This document shows positions 19,542-29,900 of a stretch of DNA of 48,924 bases, piece by piece. Position numbers and translations under genes: made by a program. This DNA is from Acrasis kona (taxonomy: Eukaryota > Heterolobosea > Eutetramitea > Acrasida > Acrasidae), in assembly GCA_026419775.2 (NCBI GenBank), contig JAOPGA020001692.1, positions 1-48,924 on the forward strand, in the 5' to 3' direction. How positions within the stretch are numbered: position 1 is the first letter of the stretch; each line of letters begins with the position of its first letter. The notes under the pieces are model-generated. The model had not been told where the DNA came from. It did no database searches and was given only the letters and a program-made list of their open reading frames with translations.

Positions 19542-21092
19542 TTAATTTATACCCTCCACTCCAGTTGGAAGTACTACAAACATTGATGAATTACTCTTAA
19601 CAAATGGCGCAAACACCACATGTAGATATCTAGATACACTTGAAACATCCTCAACATTTTCATGGTGCATGTAAATAATTCCACTCCTCTCATCCCTTTC
19701 TATCTTTGATTTCTTGTAGGCTCTTTCTGATTTCAAATTAACTTGAATTTTGGTCAAGAGGATTGATGCGTTAACACAATTTGTCCAGGCAAGGCCTAGT
19801 GCTGGTTTTATTTTATTATGCATAATATGAGTGTTCCTAATCATTCTACGAGGATCGTCAGGGTCATCATACCGGTCGGCGGCCGAGGAGTATAATTTAC
19901 TTTGCAGTGTTGAGATGTCATTCACACAGTTTTGACCAACAGCCAACTTTACACCATGTTCGAAGGACATGTCGGAGGTAACTTGATTCACAAACACAAC
20001 ACACAAATTATGCTGATCAGCTATAATTTTGAATTCATTAGCAATCTCAAACAGTTGGGATGAACGGTTCTTGGCACCACCCTCATCTTGAAAATCTTTA
20101 TCGTTTCTATACCATGAGGCGATGGAGTCTACAACAACAAGACCAACGCGCGGAAACATCGATTCATGCTGGTTTTTTACATCACAAATAAACTTATTTA
20201 ACATTTTAACACTTTCTCTAAAATGTGCATGGTCTCCAATGACCTGCATCATGATGTTATCTGTAATATCTTCAATTTTATTAAAGTTTGAAATCAATTC
20301 TACAGTTCTTTCATTAAGTGGATGAGAACCAGTTTCATGTTCATGCAACAGCCCTTTAATTTGTTTCAATTTATAACCAGCCAACTCCCTCAACCTCCCA
20401 ATAGAAAGAGTCTCTGAATTCAAGAAGAGAGCCCTACCTTCTAACCCACCCAACTCCATTGGTAAAAGACTTTGAATTGCCAACTGTAGACACAATTGAG
20501 ATTTACCAGATCCTGCATCACCGGCGAGTTCTACAGAGCAACGGGTTCTAAGGCCACCGTTTAAAGAAAAGTCGAGAATTTGATCGCCCGTAGACAAAAT
20601 GTTGGGCATCTCTCTACACCTATTCAACAATGTGGAACAGTCAAGAAGGGGTCGTGGTAGACAAATTGCAGATAAATCATACAAAATAAAATCAACATGA
20701 GAATGAGAATATCTATTACCCCTCTCGTTTAGTTTGTTAAGCAGTTCATTTCTTGGATAGTTTGCAGCATATGTGGCGAGGGCTTCTAAATTAAATATTT
20801 TCATGTTTTGTAGCGCTCTTGTGAACTGTTCTTTGGTTGGGAAAGGTTTAGCCGTACCGTTTTCCACAAGTGGCTGTAGAGGATACCTGAAAGATGTTTC
20901 AATCTTCCCTGAAAAAACATCTTCTATCCTGATTTTACCCCTTTGTCCATCAAATGCCACCTCAGCCATGCTATATAAGTCCTGACTTTGACTTTCGTTC
21001 TGTGAGTCATTTTGTGAATCTTCTTCATATGCATTCATGGTATCTATCAAGAGGTCCACATCTTCTTTTTGTGATGTTGTAACTTGTTTCAT
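19542..21092 (-). CDS. XRCC3: RAD51 paralogue, XRCC3-like recombination ATPase
   Basis: XRCC3 pairs with RAD51C in homologous recombination and Holliday-junction processing. This single-exon protein is 516 aa from the ATG at 21092. The RecA core starts LSTGDQILDFSLNGGL and has Walker A GDAGSGKS (residues 191-198) and Walker B VGLVVVDSIASW, then the loop FEIANEFKIIADQHNLCVVFVNQVTSD. The late block PALGLAWTNCVNASILLTK is typical of XRCC3. It is about 170 residues longer than human XRCC3. The extra length comes from an acidic Ser/Gln-rich N-terminus and an insert of about 60 residues before Walker B (LKQIKGLLHEHETG region). Another RAD51 paralogue class is possible but fits less well. Confidence 0.85.
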   Translation of the reverse strand: MKQVTTSQKEDVDLLIDTMNAYEEDSQNDSQNESQSQDLYSMAEVAFDGQRGKIRIEDVFSGKIETSFRYPLQPLVENGTAKPFPTKEQFTRALQNMKIFNLEALATYAANYPRNELLNKLNERGNRYSHSHVDFILYDLSAICLPRPLLDCSTLLNRCREMPNILSTGDQILDFSLNGGLRTRCSVELAGDAGSGKSQLCLQLAIQSLLPMELGGLEGRALFLNSETLSIGRLRELAGYKLKQIKGLLHEHETGSHPLNERTVELISNFNKIEDITDNIMMQVIGDHAHFRESVKMLNKFICDVKNQHESMFPRVGLVVVDSIASWYRNDKDFQDEGGAKNRSSQLFEIANEFKIIADQHNLCVVFVNQVTSDMSFEHGVKLAVGQNCVNDISTLQSKLYSSAADRYDDPDDPRRMIRNTHIMHNKIKPALGLAWTNCVNASILLTKIQVNLKSERAYKKSKIERDERSGIIYMHHENVEDVSSVSRYLHVVFAPFVKSNSSMFVVLPTGVEGIN

Positions 21093-21299
21093 TTTTCCAG
21101 ATTTTTGTTGAATTAAGAACAACCAAGAATATTTGTAAACAAGAAAGCATTAAGCCTCGTATACGCATCAGGTTGGGCATGATGAGCATATGTACTGTTC
21201 GTGGTTATATTATCACTTCAACATAGGAGAATAAACATACTCCGCTCATGTCTCCTAAATTGCTTCTTTTACAATAATAAAAGCAACCAAAGCAACAAA

Positions 21300-22397
21300 A
21301 TGGATGGCCGGCCTGTTGTTGTATTGCTGGTGGCGATTCTTGGCATACTAACACATGTTATCGCAGAAGTTGTGTTTGTGCCTTTACCAATAGGGAGCCC
21401 ATTGAATATACCAAAATCAAAACCCTTCACACCCTTTTATTTTTCAACATCATTTCCTGAAAATAAAACATACACTGGTATAACCATATCTGCAGTCTGC
21501 CCTTCTGCTTGCCCTCCATCGAAAACTACACTCAACGTTTCCACAAACCCAAAGCTAATTCAAGAGGAGAAGTTCACCTGGCAATTTCAAGGGTCTACAA
21601 GTTACCCAGGCATTTTGATAAACTCGCAAACCGTCCCTCCGTTCGAGATGGGAACATATTACATCTCTTATGAAAGCGATCTTGATGTAGAAGTTATGAT
21701 AGTCTCACAAGGATACGAAGCCCAGGGTAAGTAGTACAAAACCAAAGCCATTCACTTTGTTAGTTGACCCTTCATGGGAATTCACAAAGGGCGAAAATAC
21801 AATCATTAAAGCAGTTGACTTAACACAAGGGTCCAAGTTATTTTTATTATCTCCTATTGCTCTTCCATCCTCTCTTACATCCGAACAAGCTCAAATCAAT
21901 CAATTATCAAAGTACATTTTTAATTTTCCACTCGACTAACCATTATCAGCGCTAATTGTGAGCAAAAAGAACACGTTGTGTATGCGGTGTATGTGTCACC
22001 TGTGAACTACTTTGAAGAGCGGTTGGACTACAAACAAATTCAAAAAACACATCAACTCTTATCAAAACAATATATTGACACATGCAAATTATATGAAAAG
22101 CTCTCACGAGCAATCTTTGAAATGTCTATTGAGGAATTACAAAGTTTAGATGTACAAAAGGACATTGAATATACGGTACGCATTATGGTCTTTGGAGGTG
22201 GTTACAAAGAACCAATTGCAATTGCCGATCCCGTCCGCGGTATATTGATACATTCGAAACCCCAATCAAAAGCAGGAATAACTAATGTCCCAGTTGTATC
22301 TTCTGTTGTGTTATTTGTAATGTGTATATTCGGGTTTGGATTGGCTTTGTATGTTGATCGTTTTAAACATGAGAATGTGTTCCAGGATGTAATTTAA
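21300..22397 (+). CDS. Type I membrane protein with signal peptide, family unknown
   Basis: Three exons (21300-21726, 21764-21911, 21950-22397; introns 37 and 38 bp) give 340 aa. There is a signal peptide at about residues 1-22 (VVVLLVAILGILTHVIA). The lumenal part is about 280 residues with two N-glycosylation sites, a CPSACPP patch and several beta-like stretches. A single TM segment (VVSSVVLFVMCIFGFGLALYV) lies near the C-terminus, followed by a short cytosolic tail. It could be an ER or surface receptor. I do not recognise the family. Splice sites are supported because both introns contain in-frame stops and the phases close. Confidence 0.75.
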
Positions 22398-22458
22398 AAA
22401 GTAAAAAATATTCTTCTTTCTTTGCTTGTTTGTTTTCTTGGTTTACAATTTTCACAAG

Positions 22459-23236
22459 ATGAGCAAGATTGAGTTCATTTCACCTGAAGGACTTCGCGTT
22501 GATGGAAGAAGACCACAAGAGGTCCGTAAAATAAATTACAGGTTAAATTTGTTCAGTAGAGCAGATGGTTCTGCTTATTACGAACAGGGTAACACCAGAG
22601 TTCTTGCTGCTGTATATGGACCAAGACAAGTAACAAGAAGAGGTGCTTCAAAGCATGATAGGGCAATCATTAACTGCGAATATAGTATGGCTACTTTTTC
22701 AACTGGAGAGAGAAGAAAAAGTGCAAAGAGAGACAGGTTTGTGTATTTGTTCGCGCGTATTAATATTTTGTAGACGTTCCACAGAAATCTCAGTAGTTAT
22801 ACGTCAAACTTTTGAGTCGGTGATCTTAACACATTTATACCCTAGAACGCAAATAGACATATTCATGCAAGTACTACAGGCAGACGGGGGGACGAGATGT
22901 GCATGCATTAATGCTGCTTCATTAGCGCTAATTGATGCCGGTATACCAATGCGTGATTTTGTCGTTTCATGTGCTGCTGGAATGATTGATGGAGTTGCAC
23001 TTACGGATCTTAATTACATTGAAGACAGTGCGGGTGGTCCTGATCTACCGTTGGCCATCCTTCCAAAGCAAAACAAAATTTGTCTTTTACAAATGGACTC
23101 AAAGCTTACCATCGAACAATATGAAGAAGTGATGCAGATGGCAGTAGAGGGATGTAAACAAATTCATGCTGTTTTGGATGCCAAACTTAAAGATGTCACA
23201 GACCAACTTGTTAACAAGAGAAAAACACTTTTATAA
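22459..23236 (+). CDS. EXOSC4: Exosome complex subunit RRP41/EXOSC4
   Basis: RRP41 is one of six RNase PH-like subunits of the ring of the RNA exosome, which handles 3' RNA processing and decay. Two exons (22459-22736, 22774-23236; intron 37 bp) give 246 aa, the usual family length. Landmarks are SPEGLRVDGRRP at the start, GSAYYEQGNTRVLAAVYGP, INCEYSMATFSTGERR, LQADGGTRCACINAASLALIDAGIP and DLNYIEDSAGGPDLPLA. RRP41 in most eukaryotes is catalytically inactive but helps bind RNA. Confidence 0.97.
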
Positions 23237-23445
23237 AATTATTTTTTAAATTCATTGTCGGTGTTTTTCTTTTCTTCTCTCAAAGACAAAACATTTTACA
23301 AAGAGCTCTCCCAGGAAAGACCAAAGTACGTTGAGAATTAGGAACAAACAAAAAAGAACAAGACAATTCTCCGCTTAATTTTACGGTCAATCAAAATTTC
23401 GGAAGGCCCGCACACTGTGAAGCAATTTTCAATAACCATCACCAA

Positions 23446-25182
23446 ATGAGCCACAATGTCTTGAGCACGAATGCTCAGGGTGGTCAAAACGAAGAATACT
23501 GTGAGAGATTTGCTAGTGGAGCACAGAGACCCCACAAACGTGTCAGTATAATATCACAATTGAATCAAGAGTTGGAAGTGTCATTGAAAGAACCTTGCGT
23601 GACGGGTTTATTGCCCATTATGAAAAAATTAACAAATGCTCAACATGTCAACGGTCTAAATACTTTTCCCATTCACGAAAAAGTATTGTCCCATTTGCCT
23701 TTATTAGATTGCAGTCCTCATCTTGAAGATTTGATGCAATACGTTCGTTTTTGTATTAGGTGCGACAATCTAAGAGTTATGGACAGTGCACTTCAATACC
23801 TTAAAAACGTAACCTGTCACGAGTCGCCCATTACAGACATTATACCCCCTCTCCAAGGAGATATTTTAGAAGTCATGGTATCCCATAGACAAGAATACAT
23901 ACACAAGGACGAAATTCATTGTAAGAGAGTTCACATTTGTGCCAAAATTTTGAGTTGTGCAAACACTCTAGACCTGTCACAGGTTAGCAGGGACTTTGTA
24001 GACAAGATTAATTGTAATGATTGGAGGTCTTCGGAACTTTTGTCAGTGCTATTGTTTTATATTATTGATGCAGAAAATCAGTTACATTTAAATGCCTATG
24101 TCTCCTTCATTGTTTATAAATTTTCGTTCATGGTATTTCAATGCATGAGCAAAGAAACCACAATGATCCTTTTGGATTGCGTGGACGATCTTGTCTCCAA
24201 CCAAAAGATTCATCACTTGACTCACTTGCAACTTTATTCTCTGGTTGACAGCATGCTTCAATCTTGTTTATTTTGTAATGACCACTCACTTGCAATCAAG
24301 GCTTTGGAGTTGGCGGTACGCTTCACCATTCCATACAACAACACCAACTTGATGAGAAATGTATTAAGAAAGCACATTGATGCTTGTTTAGGCATACTCA
24401 ACGATGTAGTCATCAACAATGACTATCAATTGTCTCACTGCATACAATTTGTGAGACTCTGTCTGGACCCGACCGTTATGGAGAGCAACGCATGGTATGC
24501 GACTCTCACCAAGATTATTCCAAAGATCATGGAACCTCATCACATACAGACCCGCGTCCAATTCTACAAAGTACTCTTGACATTGTTCACATCCGAAAAC
24601 CAATCGGATAACAATTCCTACTTTGAAGATTTGATCCACGTCATCATGCCTAACGTCACCAGGGACTTGTTGTGCGTCCTTGATGACGAAGATGCCTGCC
24701 ACACCATTGTGCTCACCATAAAATTCATTTGGGAATTGGAACATTCCTGTGAAGAATGGCACGACATGTTCATCAAATCCTATTCCATTGAAATGTTTGA
24801 CTCCCTGTGGAAGTACGCCAATAAGGGGCTGTTTACATCTCCACCCGATGCCATCGCAGAAACACTGCGCCTGCTCTTTAAACTTTGTAATTACCAATTA
24901 GATGGTCACATTCAGCATCGGCTGTTGACGCCTGATTTCATTTCTGCAATATGTGAATTGCAAATATTACATTATGACTTTATCCATAACGATCCTGATG
25001 TGTTGTTGGGCATTGAACACTTGTTTGTTCATATTGCCGGTGGCCAAGTGCCACATAAGGCTGGTAGATTTGTTATTAACATTATCCAACAGATTGATAA
25101 ATTAAGGTTCACACAAAGAAATAACGTGGCCCTTCAGCGCCGTTTGTATCTTTTGATGCATACGTTGGCGCAAAATGCTTGA
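23446..25182 (+). CDS. Large alpha-helical protein, family unknown
   Basis: This is a 578-aa intronless protein. It is soluble, rich in Leu, Ile, His and Cys, and consists of consecutive amphipathic helices, as in ARM/HEAT-type solenoids. Examples are the blocks LLSVLLFYIIDAENQLHLNAYV, TMILLDCVDDLVSNQ and AIAETLRLLFKLCNYQL, spaced about 40 residues apart. There is no signal peptide, no membrane segment and no catalytic motif that I can see. The start ATG at 23446 follows stops in frame. It is probably a scaffold or adaptor; no specific function is assigned. Confidence 0.68.
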   Translation: MSHNVLSTNAQGGQNEEYCERFASGAQRPHKRVSIISQLNQELEVSLKEPCVTGLLPIMKKLTNAQHVNGLNTFPIHEKVLSHLPLLDCSPHLEDLMQYVRFCIRCDNLRVMDSALQYLKNVTCHESPITDIIPPLQGDILEVMVSHRQEYIHKDEIHCKRVHICAKILSCANTLDLSQVSRDFVDKINCNDWRSSELLSVLLFYIIDAENQLHLNAYVSFIVYKFSFMVFQCMSKETTMILLDCVDDLVSNQKIHHLTHLQLYSLVDSMLQSCLFCNDHSLAIKALELAVRFTIPYNNTNLMRNVLRKHIDACLGILNDVVINNDYQLSHCIQFVRLCLDPTVMESNAWYATLTKIIPKIMEPHHIQTRVQFYKVLLTLFTSENQSDNNSYFEDLIHVIMPNVTRDLLCVLDDEDACHTIVLTIKFIWELEHSCEEWHDMFIKSYSIEMFDSLWKYANKGLFTSPPDAIAETLRLLFKLCNYQLDGHIQHRLLTPDFISAICELQILHYDFIHNDPDVLLGIEHLFVHIAGGQVPHKAGRFVINIIQQIDKLRFTQRNNVALQRRLYLLMHTLAQNA

Positions 25183-25259
25183 AAGTCTTCTCCTCTTGTA
25201 CATTTGTTAAATAAATTATTTGTTTTAAGAACTCCGAACCGTCTCCGAAAATTATACCC

Positions 25260-25484
25260 ATGGCTTTATTTTCGTGTCGGAGATCTTTGTCTAGCACGTC
25301 TAGATATGGCGATTGACAAGGTTGTTACTCAACCATCAAAATCAGATTGTTACCAACAATTATCCCATGCACTTTCGAAAAAACCTTCATGTCACCATCT
25401 CAACAGGTGGTCGTTCTTCTGTTGCTTGGAACATTGTTTACCAAGAGTCCACAAGTATGGTTATTGAGACACGAAGTATATTGA
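25260..25484 (+). CDS. Tiny mitochondrial-type single-TM protein, COX7C-like in layout
   Basis: The model has two exons (25260-25297, 25346-25484) and a 48-bp GT-AG intron that removes an in-frame TGA, giving 58 aa. The N-terminus MALFSCRRSLSST is a typical mitochondrial presequence. After MSPSQQ comes one TM segment (VVVLLLLGTLFT) and then SPQVWLLRHEVY. The order of presequence, short matrix part, TM and a P-x(3)-LRH tail recalls COX7C/fungal COX8 (PFLVVRHQLLK), an inner-membrane cytochrome oxidase subunit. Similarity is slight. The intron is longer than its neighbours, so the exon structure is uncertain. It lies 15 bp from the stop of the convergent THEM6 gene. Confidence 0.45.
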
Positions 25485-25499
25485 GAATACACATTTTTA

Positions 25500-26138
25500 T
25501 TATACAGTTTGTGGCATCAAAGTCTTTTCTCCAATAGCGTCTTGTAGTTCGCAGAATAATCTTGATGGTAAATCATCCTTTAGCACGCCCTTACAATAGT
25601 CGAACACAAATTCCGCATCCTCTCCGTATCCACAAACTTCTCTCAAAAAGACGACTGGATGTAAAATTTTCTTGGCTTTTGTGTTTATCATATATATTCT
25701 GGTCATTGCACGCGATACAAATTGACCATTGGCCTTTCTTATAATTTGCTCAACGTAGAAAAATTTATCGTCATTCGCTACGTAACGTGTTTCTATTAAA
25801 ATGCGCTGAAAGCAACCAACTTCCCTCCTGTACTGAATTGCTATTCCAGCCAAACCCATTGTATATCCTCTTTTAAAAGACTCTCCTAAAGTCCCACTGT
25901 CCAGAGCCCATTCCGTACGCGCATACTCCAGCATTGTCAAGTAAGAAGCATTATTCAAATGAAGATTATAGTCAATATCCCATGGCATCACTCTCATGCT
26001 GCACAAATGTGGTGGAGTTACAATTCCATTTTCTATCTGCTGCTTTGTTGCTAACTGAAATATTCGTTTGGGTCTTCGAAGCATTCTCTGTATGCAGTAT
26101 TTTAAGAGTTTCCAAATGTAATAAAACCAATACTTCAT
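25500..26138 (-). CDS. THEM6: THEM6-like hotdog-fold thioesterase family protein
   Basis: This is a single-exon protein of 212 aa from the ATG at 26138; the frame is open to an ATG at 26243. An N-terminal hydrophobic anchor (MKYWFYYIWKLL) is followed by a 4HBT hotdog domain: RVMPWDIDYNLHLNNASYLTMLEYART matches the THEM6 block with D-x-D-x3-H-x-NN-x-Y. IQYRREVGCFQRILIETRYVANDDKFFYVEQ follows, then a variable tail. THEM6 is an ER-membrane protein of lipid homeostasis; classical acyl-CoA thioesterase activity is not proven for the family. The 3' end is 15 bp from a convergent small gene. Confidence 0.85.
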   Translation of the reverse strand: MKYWFYYIWKLLKYCIQRMLRRPKRIFQLATKQQIENGIVTPPHLCSMRVMPWDIDYNLHLNNASYLTMLEYARTEWALDSGTLGESFKRGYTMGLAGIAIQYRREVGCFQRILIETRYVANDDKFFYVEQIIRKANGQFVSRAMTRIYMINTKAKKILHPVVFLREVCGYGEDAEFVFDYCKGVLKDDLPSRLFCELQDAIGEKTLMPQTV

Positions 26139-26955
26139 CACGTGTGGACAGCAGGGGGAGATTTTCAAGATTGACCAAGAATAAAAGTAATATTGTAAGG
26201 AGTAGATAAAATACTCATGTACTAGTTGACATTGGAGTCCCATTTGGTAGTATAGATCTGTGATTGCATTAATATATTGAGGATGTGGATAATGTTTGTT
26301 TTTCCATGCTCAGCCGCAACTCGTGTACCTTTTGGGAGGGGGTTGGATTTTTTATTATTAAGATTTGTAGTTACAAAGATATGAGCAAGAGCACAGTGAT
26401 AGAAGCAGCAAGTCATATCTTCGAGAGTAGCACCACAAAAAGCATAAGGTTGATATATGAAACCACCAACAAAATATATTATCTGAGGCATCTAGAAGGA
26501 TATTAATTATACATGAGGATTATATTTTACATGTGTTTTACTGTAATATGTTTAAACCGTACAACCAGAGAGTGGTTTGAACAACAGATCTATTAATAAA
26601 TAAATTACCTTATTTGTTAATCCCTGCGGCCGCTATTATTGAGTGAAAATAGATATACAATATGTATATTGGGGCATGTAACCACACTGCAGTGGAGGTC
26701 GCATTTCAATCGGACCGGATGTTGCGAATCTCTAGTATCGTCTTCTAGCAGTAGGACTCCACAATTCGAAAACATCAGTAAGGCAATATTCGACATTTCC
26801 ATTTGCAGTAGTTCTACTTGTAAACTCTATCTACAGGAGTTATTGAGGAGTTTATTATTATGCCCATATTCATGTAACGGAGAGGAAAGTTAGAATTTAT
26901 ATAAAGTATCTAAACGTTGCTCCTCTGTAGCTAAAGAGAAATCTAAAAAACAAGT
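26139..26955. other. Unresolved region between THEM6 and the NHL receptor
   Basis: About 800 bp with no confident gene. AATAAATAAAT at about 26594 followed by TTATTTG on the other sense at about 26610 looks like a convergent poly(A) pair, hinting at one short gene on each side. On the plus side, the frame 26381-26506 from an ATG encodes 41 residues (MSKSTVIEAASHIFESS onwards). On the minus side, frames between 26617 and 26880 are open but give no consistent gene. A NotI-type GCGGCCGC lies at 26626-26633. Confidence 0.35.
26381..26506 (+). CDS. Possible short ORF, 41 aa
   Basis: An ATG ORF ending TAA about 90 bp before a candidate AATAAATAAAT signal. The product (MSKSTVIEAASHIFESSTTK onward, then SIRLIYETTNKIYYLRHLEGY) reads like a small alpha/beta domain. 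A 48-bp GT-AG interval (26333-26380 region) could join it to an upstream exon starting MLSRNS. A loose resemblance to the start of SRP9 is not convincing. Minus-strand frames overlap it. Confidence 0.25.
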   Translation: MSKSTVIEAASHIFESSTTKSIRLIYETTNKIYYLRHLEGY

Positions 26956-29900
26956 ATGACAATACTAATCGCATTAGCCGTCATCTTTTTATTTCGCTTG
27001 TCATATCCTCTTCCAGGACGAATATATAGATTTGCAGGTGTTCCGGGCTCATCGGGTTATAATTCGGACAACATACAAGCAACAGCAGCAACATTAAATA
27101 TACCAACAGGAGTTAGGGTCGATAATAGAAACAACGTTGTGTACATTTCCGATTATAATAACAATAGAGTTCGGGTAGTAGATTGCAACACGACCATCAT
27201 TAAAACTCTAGCTGGCACTACTAGCGGGTTTGTAGATAACGTTTCTCCGTCCGCATCAAAGTTATCTCAACCCATGGATACTGTAATAGACCCTCTTACT
27301 CAGCAAATTTATATTAGCGACAGCGCCAACAATCGTATACGCGTAATTAACAAAACCAGTAATACAATTAAAACTATTGCGGGGTCAGGTAGCACGTCCT
27401 ACACACAAAATGTTTTGGGTACCACATCCGGCATCAATCTACCCGGAGGAATTGCGATGGATTCAAGAAATAATAGATTGTATATATCAGAGTACAATAC
27501 TTATAGAATTTTATACGTTTCGTTAGAGGACGGTTACATTCATACATTGGCCGGAAGTGCAAATGGATTTGACGGCGATGGCGGTTTAGCCGTGAATGCT
27601 AAACTAATAAATCCCATGTGTATTACTGTAGATGAGTCGAGAAATATGGCTTATTTTTGTGACACCGGTAATAATCGGGTGAGAAGTGTGAATTTAAGTA
27701 CCGGTATCATACAAACTATCGTAGGGACAGGATCAACTGCTTACAATGGAAATAACATTCCTGCATCGAGTGTTAATCTTAACTCATGTAAAGGATTAGC
27801 TATTAATGTGCCTGAGAATGTTTTGTATGTAGCTGATAATAACCATTTAGTACGATCGATAGATTTGAATAGCGGTATTAGTAGTAATATAGCAGGAGTG
27901 CCAGGGTCATCTGGATATGATTCTGATGATCTTGTTGCTGTCAATGCAAAGTTGAACTCTCCATGTCTTTTATCTTATGATCAACTTAATAGATTGTTGT
28001 ACATAGCCGAAACATCTAATCAGGTTGTGAGATATATTGATTTGGGGTATCCAACACCTACACCAACATCGACGCCGACACATACACCGACACCAACACC
28101 TACACCAACACGTACGCCAACGCCTACACCAACGCCTACACCGACACCTACTCCTACATTAACACCTACGCCTACATCAACATCGACGCCGACACCAACG
28201 CCTACACCAACACGTACACCGACACCAACGCCTACACCGACACCTACACCTACACCTACATTAACGCCGACACCTACACCAACGCCTACACTGACACCGA
28301 CACCTACATTAACGCCTACACCAACATCGACACCGACACCGACGCCGACACCGACACCAACACTGACACCAACATCTACACCTACGCCAACACCTACACC
28401 TACGCCAACACCGACACTGACACCAACTCCTACACCAACACCTACGCCAACACCAACACCTACGCCAACACTGACGCCGACACCAACACCTACACCGACA
28501 TTAATACCGACACCAACACTGCCAATTACACCTACAATGACACCAATAGTTACACTAACAATCACACAGACATCTACATCTTCATCGACACCAACACTCA
28601 CATCCACAGATACCCCTACGTCTAATCCAACAAGTATGCAAACACCTACTCCTACGCCAACACCAACTGAAACTCTAGCACAGATACCTTCACCAACTCC
28701 CACATCTACATATACACCGACATTGACTCCAACACTGACACTCACACCAACATCGGTGCCAACATCGACCCTGACTATAACACCGGCACCAACACCAACG
28801 CTGGTACTGGCATCAACACCAACCTTCACATCACTGTCACCTACTCTGACTCCAACACCGACACCTACACCCACTTTCATACCAACAATTATGACACCTA
28901 CTCCAACGCTGACTACATTGTCGACACCTACAATTACATCAACGCCTACACCCACACCAACTATTACAACAACAACGACACTTATATCGACAATAACACC
29001 TACTACATCTTCCACAACCCCACCTACAGACACAGCTACAATAATATCAACACCAACACTCACATCCACAGATACCCCTACGTCTAATCCAACAAGTATG
29101 CAAACACCTACTCCTACGCCAACACCAACTGAAACTCTAGCACAGACACCTACACCAACTCCCACTGTAACGACAAACCCGACGTCTACTCCTAGTACGA
29201 CACATATAATAGACACATCTACACCGACTGACACATCTACGTTGACTACTACACCTACATCCGCAATATCCACGCCAACTACGTTGGTATCAAATACACC
29301 CGCGTTCACTCCAACATTGATTACAGAGACATCAACAAATGCGCCTAGCCCCTCTATTTCTTGTCAGATTGGGCCTACTAGTATCGTAACCATCGAAGAC
29401 ACTCTGATATTCAATTGTACTTGTAATAATTGCTACAAAAATACCACAATAAGTTATGGTTATTATGAACTTGATGGAAGTCAGCACATAATAACATCTT
29501 CTACGAATACCAGTTATAGTACTTCTTATCTACCAGTTCATCAATTAAATAATACTGTAACAGTTTTTGCAAAGATACTTGGTTCAGTATCTACAAGTAA
29601 CATTACAATTGTCATCAACCTTGATTCTGCACCCAATATCAACAGCTATATTGATAATGTGATAAAGAATCAACCTATAAACGATGCGTTGATGTCTATT
29701 CACTATCTTCTATCGCTACTCGATACAGGTAATGTGCAATCAATGAGTGGAAATTGCAACGACAAGGGTACCTTTAATCCTGTTTTAAACCAGTGTATTT
29801 GTTATAAAGATTCAGGCTCTGACTGCAGTATCTCCAGTCAAAGTCAAATCAATCCATCATTGATAAGATTCAAGCTATTATCAATGATGCAAGATATTTG

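Noticed and set aside
24388-24897. Minus-strand ORF of 169 codons
   Set aside because: A shadow frame of the 578-aa helical protein on the plus strand.
26626-26633. NotI site GCGGCCGC as a cloning scar
   Set aside because: A single GC-rich octamer in an otherwise natural context is not evidence of vector sequence.
28020-29309. Long minus-strand ORF (429 codons, VGVGV repeats)
   Set aside because: It is the reverse complement of the Thr-Pro repeat tract; its length comes from low-complexity composition.
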